DNA of 64,000 nt from Dromaius novaehollandiae. Taxonomy: Eukaryota > Chordata > Aves > Casuariiformes > Dromaiidae. Positions 60,856-64,000 of the stretch are shown in pieces. The first letter of the stretch is position 1; each line of letters begins with the position of its first letter. Below the pieces are notes generated by a model. The model saw nothing but the letters and a program-made list of their open reading frames with translations. It had not been told where the DNA came from and searched no databases. The DNA lies in the NCBI RefSeq assembly GCF_036370855.1, contig NC_088102.1, positions 40,275,835-40,339,834 on the forward strand, written 5' to 3'. Both the position numbers and the translations under genes were made by a program.

Positions 60856-62621
60856 CACTTGGCTAGAATTTTTTTGTCGCAAGACTGCTGTTGCCTTTAA
60901 TGTGCGTCCAGCTTTTCGCAATAGAAAAGGAGCTGCTGAGCAGGTTCATCTGAAGAGGCTTCAGTGGCAGCTGTGATGGACAGACCCTAGGCGGGGATTT
61001 GGTGGGAGACTTCTTGGGAGCATGATGGAAAGACCCGCTGAGGGGCTGGGAAGCCTGCGCTGCAGCAGGCTGCCAGTGGGAAGGCAGCAGACGGATGGAG
61101 ATGCTACCTCTGCTGTCCGTCACAGGCCACAGAGAGATGCCTGGGCGCTGAAGCGGATGTGGTAAATGTGTCACCTGAAGTAAGAGCGCTAGGTGGAATT
61201 TGTCCTAATGCCGGTCAGTGCCATTCAGAATGTTTTCCAGTTTTGCTGAGGAACCAGGGATGTTTTTTCACTTGTAATGCAACTGCAGAATTTAGTTTTG
61301 CTCTGGAGTGGTGCAGTTGCTTCACTGAAGAGCATTCAGCCTTTTCTGGTCCTTGTCCTAAACGCTGAGTTAAAGCCATGAGCTCCGGCGCGTTGCAGGC
61401 TTGTTCTGCAGGCCTGGCTCTCGTGGGGTGCTCAGGCTCCCCCTGCCCCGTGGCTTTTGCTTTCCTGAGGATGCACGAACAGTTTCTGTCAGTCTGATTG
61501 CAGCACTTTAAGATTCCCTTCTTTAAAAGCATAACTTTTGCTTTCAATTGTTTGAAATTAAAGCTAGGATCTAAGTAGCTGCAAATATGTACTGGAGGTA
61601 GAAGCTAGTGAAAAGTCTGGAACTTATCTAGGGAGATACAGACCCTGTACTACTTCCCTAGGCGGTTCTGCCAGGGAATAACACGTGGTTTGTCAAGCAA
61701 ACGTAGATGGCTAACAAGCTTTCAACGTGCGCGTTGGTTTTGTTAGCAGCGATGCTGGAACGTCGTGAGGAAGGAGGCGGAGGGAAAGCAGGCTCGCTGT
61801 GCGGGCGGTGACTAACAGCACGCTTTTCTCCTCAGGAGATGGATCTGCCGCTTTGCTAGAAACATTAGGTTATTCCCCAAAGGCCCTGTGTTCAATTGCT
61901 TTTAAAATCCTGGTTTAGTTCCACCAAACAAATTTTTGCTTCCTCCAAGAAATCTGGTGCATTGTTTTGAGGAAAAACTGCCATGTGAGTTTTCAGAATG
62001 TATTTAGAAGACACCTTTGTAGCGGGTGGGAAAAATGAAGCCGCTTAAGTAGATGACCCTATTCTTTAAGAAACAACCAGCCTCCCCCCAGCCCCTAGCT
62101 CTTTCTCCATAGCTCACTAAAACTTGCTTTGCCTGAGATGAAATGTGCTTTGGTTTAGCTGTTTAACACTGAGCTTCATTAAGTTTCACAGGCTGTTGTG
62201 AGAGGGGGCTGGAGAAGGGTAGAAATCCTGTAAGCTGAAGATGTGGTGCGGTGGCGACCAGTAGATAATTTCAGGTTTTGTTTTGTTCATGTGATTGATT
62301 TCAGGAAAATCTAAATTATAGGATCAATCTTCCGTACGTGTGAAAACATACATTTCTTCAGTCTTTTAGGTTTGCCTGCTCCGTCTTTCCTCAGAATCTT
62401 AATAGCACTGAAGTTAAGAGTAGTTGCTTTAGCATGCAAGAGCAGTTAAACTGGAGATCTCAGTGTTCTTTTTTTCAGAAGTTATGACTCCATTATAGTG
62501 TATGCATCTGGCAGTACTTCTGCAGGGTTTTATAGAATGAAAATATGTGAGGCACCTGTCCCAGCTAGTTGGAAGATGTGAATTCCAATGCGTAGGATGT
62601 GGAATAGGCATTTCTCATAAT
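60856..62621 (+). other. Non-coding with mildly GC-rich patches
   Basis: GC-richer stretches occur at 60,880-61,160, 61,380-61,470 and 61,680-61,850, without a full island. No exon has both good splice sites and a convincing frame. Confidence 0.4.
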
Positions 62622-62672
62622 GAGGAAAATATGGTGAGTGGCAGGACAAGATTTTTACAGTAACTACAGAAA
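62622..62672 (+). repeat. Diverged direct repeat, copy A
   Basis: Fifty-one bp align without gaps to 63,138-63,188 with about 7 mismatches. They share cores such as AGTGGCAGGACAA and TTTACAGTAA. Confidence 0.8.
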
Positions 62673-63137
62673 AAGAAAATTAAATAAGTATAAGGAAAGG
62701 GGAGGTAAACTATAAAGCAAAGATGGGGCTTGAACTGTTCTAGAGCAACCCTTATGTTCAGAATCTCTTTATTTCAGGTTGTGATGACAATAGCCTTTTT
62801 TAATCTCTTGAATGAACTCCAAATGTTCATTAAAACCTATCCGTTATATTAGTAACAGACTGCTGAGATCTGCTGTTTCTACTATCCGATCATTCTTATT
62901 GCCTGCACAGTTAGCAGATTAAAAGAGGGTTATGGATTTCTTACAGATGGAAATGAAACGAGATTCCAGGGTAGATTCACATTTTAATCCATTTAAAATT
63001 TATTCTTTGTTGCAGTAGGACATTGACTGCTTTTTCATAATGATCGATACATTCAGCTGTAATGAACTGTATTTGTGGTAGAACTGAAAAACAGAATTCT
63101 CTGCTGTGCAAATACGTTTAAATGTGTTTTCTATAGT

Positions 63138-63188
63138 AAGGAAATTTTGGTCAGTGGCAGGACAATATGTTTACAGTAATTACAGAAA
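63138..63188 (+). repeat. Diverged direct repeat, copy B
   Basis: Partner of 62,622-62,672, in the same orientation, 516 bp to the right. Weaker similarity extends a few bases to the left (TTTCT-ATA). The family is not recognised. Confidence 0.8.
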
Positions 63189-64000
63189 ACAAATGGCATA
63201 TGCATTCTCGATGAAAGAACCAGTGTCTCTTCAGATGTGTTGGAATTTTTAAATACAGAGAGCAACAGTAATTGCCAACCCCTTTTTCAAGTAATTGTGT
63301 AGCTGTCAATGCTGCCAAAGTTTAAAGGCTGGTGGCCAAGAGACAATTGGGAATTTATCACTAACCATTTGATTGGGTTAGCTTCCTTCCTAAATCCTGA
63401 CTCTTATCTATTTTTTTAATTATAGCAGTTATCAAATTCCATTAAACTATCTTATCAACCTGTTCATTTACATAGCAATTTTTGGCTTCATTGCTCTGTG
63501 CTTTTTTTCCTTTTCTTGAAAACAAACAGAAGCAAAAAACAGTTTTCATCTGAGCTTTATTTAATTAAGTAACATAGATACGGTGCTGTAATTTAAGTGT
63601 TCAGTTTCAGTTAATTGAAATGGTCATTCTTGCTTAAGTCTAGCTGATGTTATGTAACAAAATGGTTGTGTACGGCACTAAAAACATAATGAATGTCCAT
63701 TCCTTTTTGAGATATCTCCAGGTTAAGTAGAATCCAGAAAATTAACTGGGACTAAATCTCATGTGATATTATATTTTCTGAGTCTTAGCAACCTTAAAAT
63801 AGAATTCTCTTTAGAATAATGGCTCCCCCCGCCCCCGAAGTCTATCAGAAGCAATGTTGCGTCAAATGTTAGGGTGAAATCCACTCTACTACTATGAGGA
63901 GGTGTGATGTAACCTGCTCCATTGCTGAAACTCTGGATGTGCACCAGTTACATGATTAAAAAAGGCATGTCAGTTGTCAGTTCAGATTGTAATAATGTAT
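63189..64000 (+). other. Right edge, non-coding
   Basis: AT-rich sequence with no gene or repeat that I can support. Confidence 0.4.

Noticed and set aside
62778..62853. Frame VVMTIAFFNLLNELQ after 'tatttcag'
   Set aside because: It is short, ends in two stops with no poly(A) signal, and shows how easily AT-rich introns give protein-like peptides.

Overview
This is a stretch of bird nuclear chromosome. Three truncated 3' ends of CR1 LINEs of the avian type (34.2 kb on +; 43.6 and 44.7 kb on -), a longer and much older CR1/L3-like LINE fossil (52.4-53.4 kb, -), and decayed MIR-type SINE copies (1.65, 20.5 and 25.2 kb) identify it as avian. The low density of interspersed repeats, the AT-rich background and the long pure G/C and A homopolymers fit that reading. 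The species cannot be told from the sequence. There is no operon, plasmid, phage, CRISPR or rRNA/tRNA content, and almost every open frame of 60-150 codons looks like a chance ORF in non-coding DNA.

Layout. From 1 to about 27.4 kb there is no recognisable gene: AT-rich sequence with one orphan GC/CpG-rich patch near 0.5 kb, MIR relics, and a few blocks with the texture of conserved non-coding elements. At 27.4-28.5 kb lies a strong CpG island, the one clear gene landmark. It contains a perfect TCTCGCGAGA palindrome, an RFX X-box about 55 bp upstream of it, many GC boxes, a splice donor of the GTGAGT class at 27,867, a second one at 28,328, and a G-quadruplex-forming GGGGT array. I read it as a promoter firing to the right (+), with a short, probably non-coding first exon.

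From 28.5 kb to the right edge the sequence looks like intron of that + strand gene. The best downstream exon candidate is 48,390-48,491: 102 nt, consensus donor, open in one frame only, phase 0 on both sides. A second exon-like segment at 53,269-53,359 fits the same phase, but it lies inside the antisense LINE fossil, so I do not treat it as established coding sequence. Weaker exon-like segments occur at 56.2 and 57.7 kb. I cannot name the gene. The X-box hints at a cilium-related or RFX-regulated gene, which is inference only.

I found no new biological system. The points most worth checking are the promoter architecture, the antisense-LINE exon candidate, a coding-like proline/glutamine/alanine-rich patch on the minus strand at 33.2 kb, and a diverged 51-bp direct repeat at 62.6/63.1 kb.
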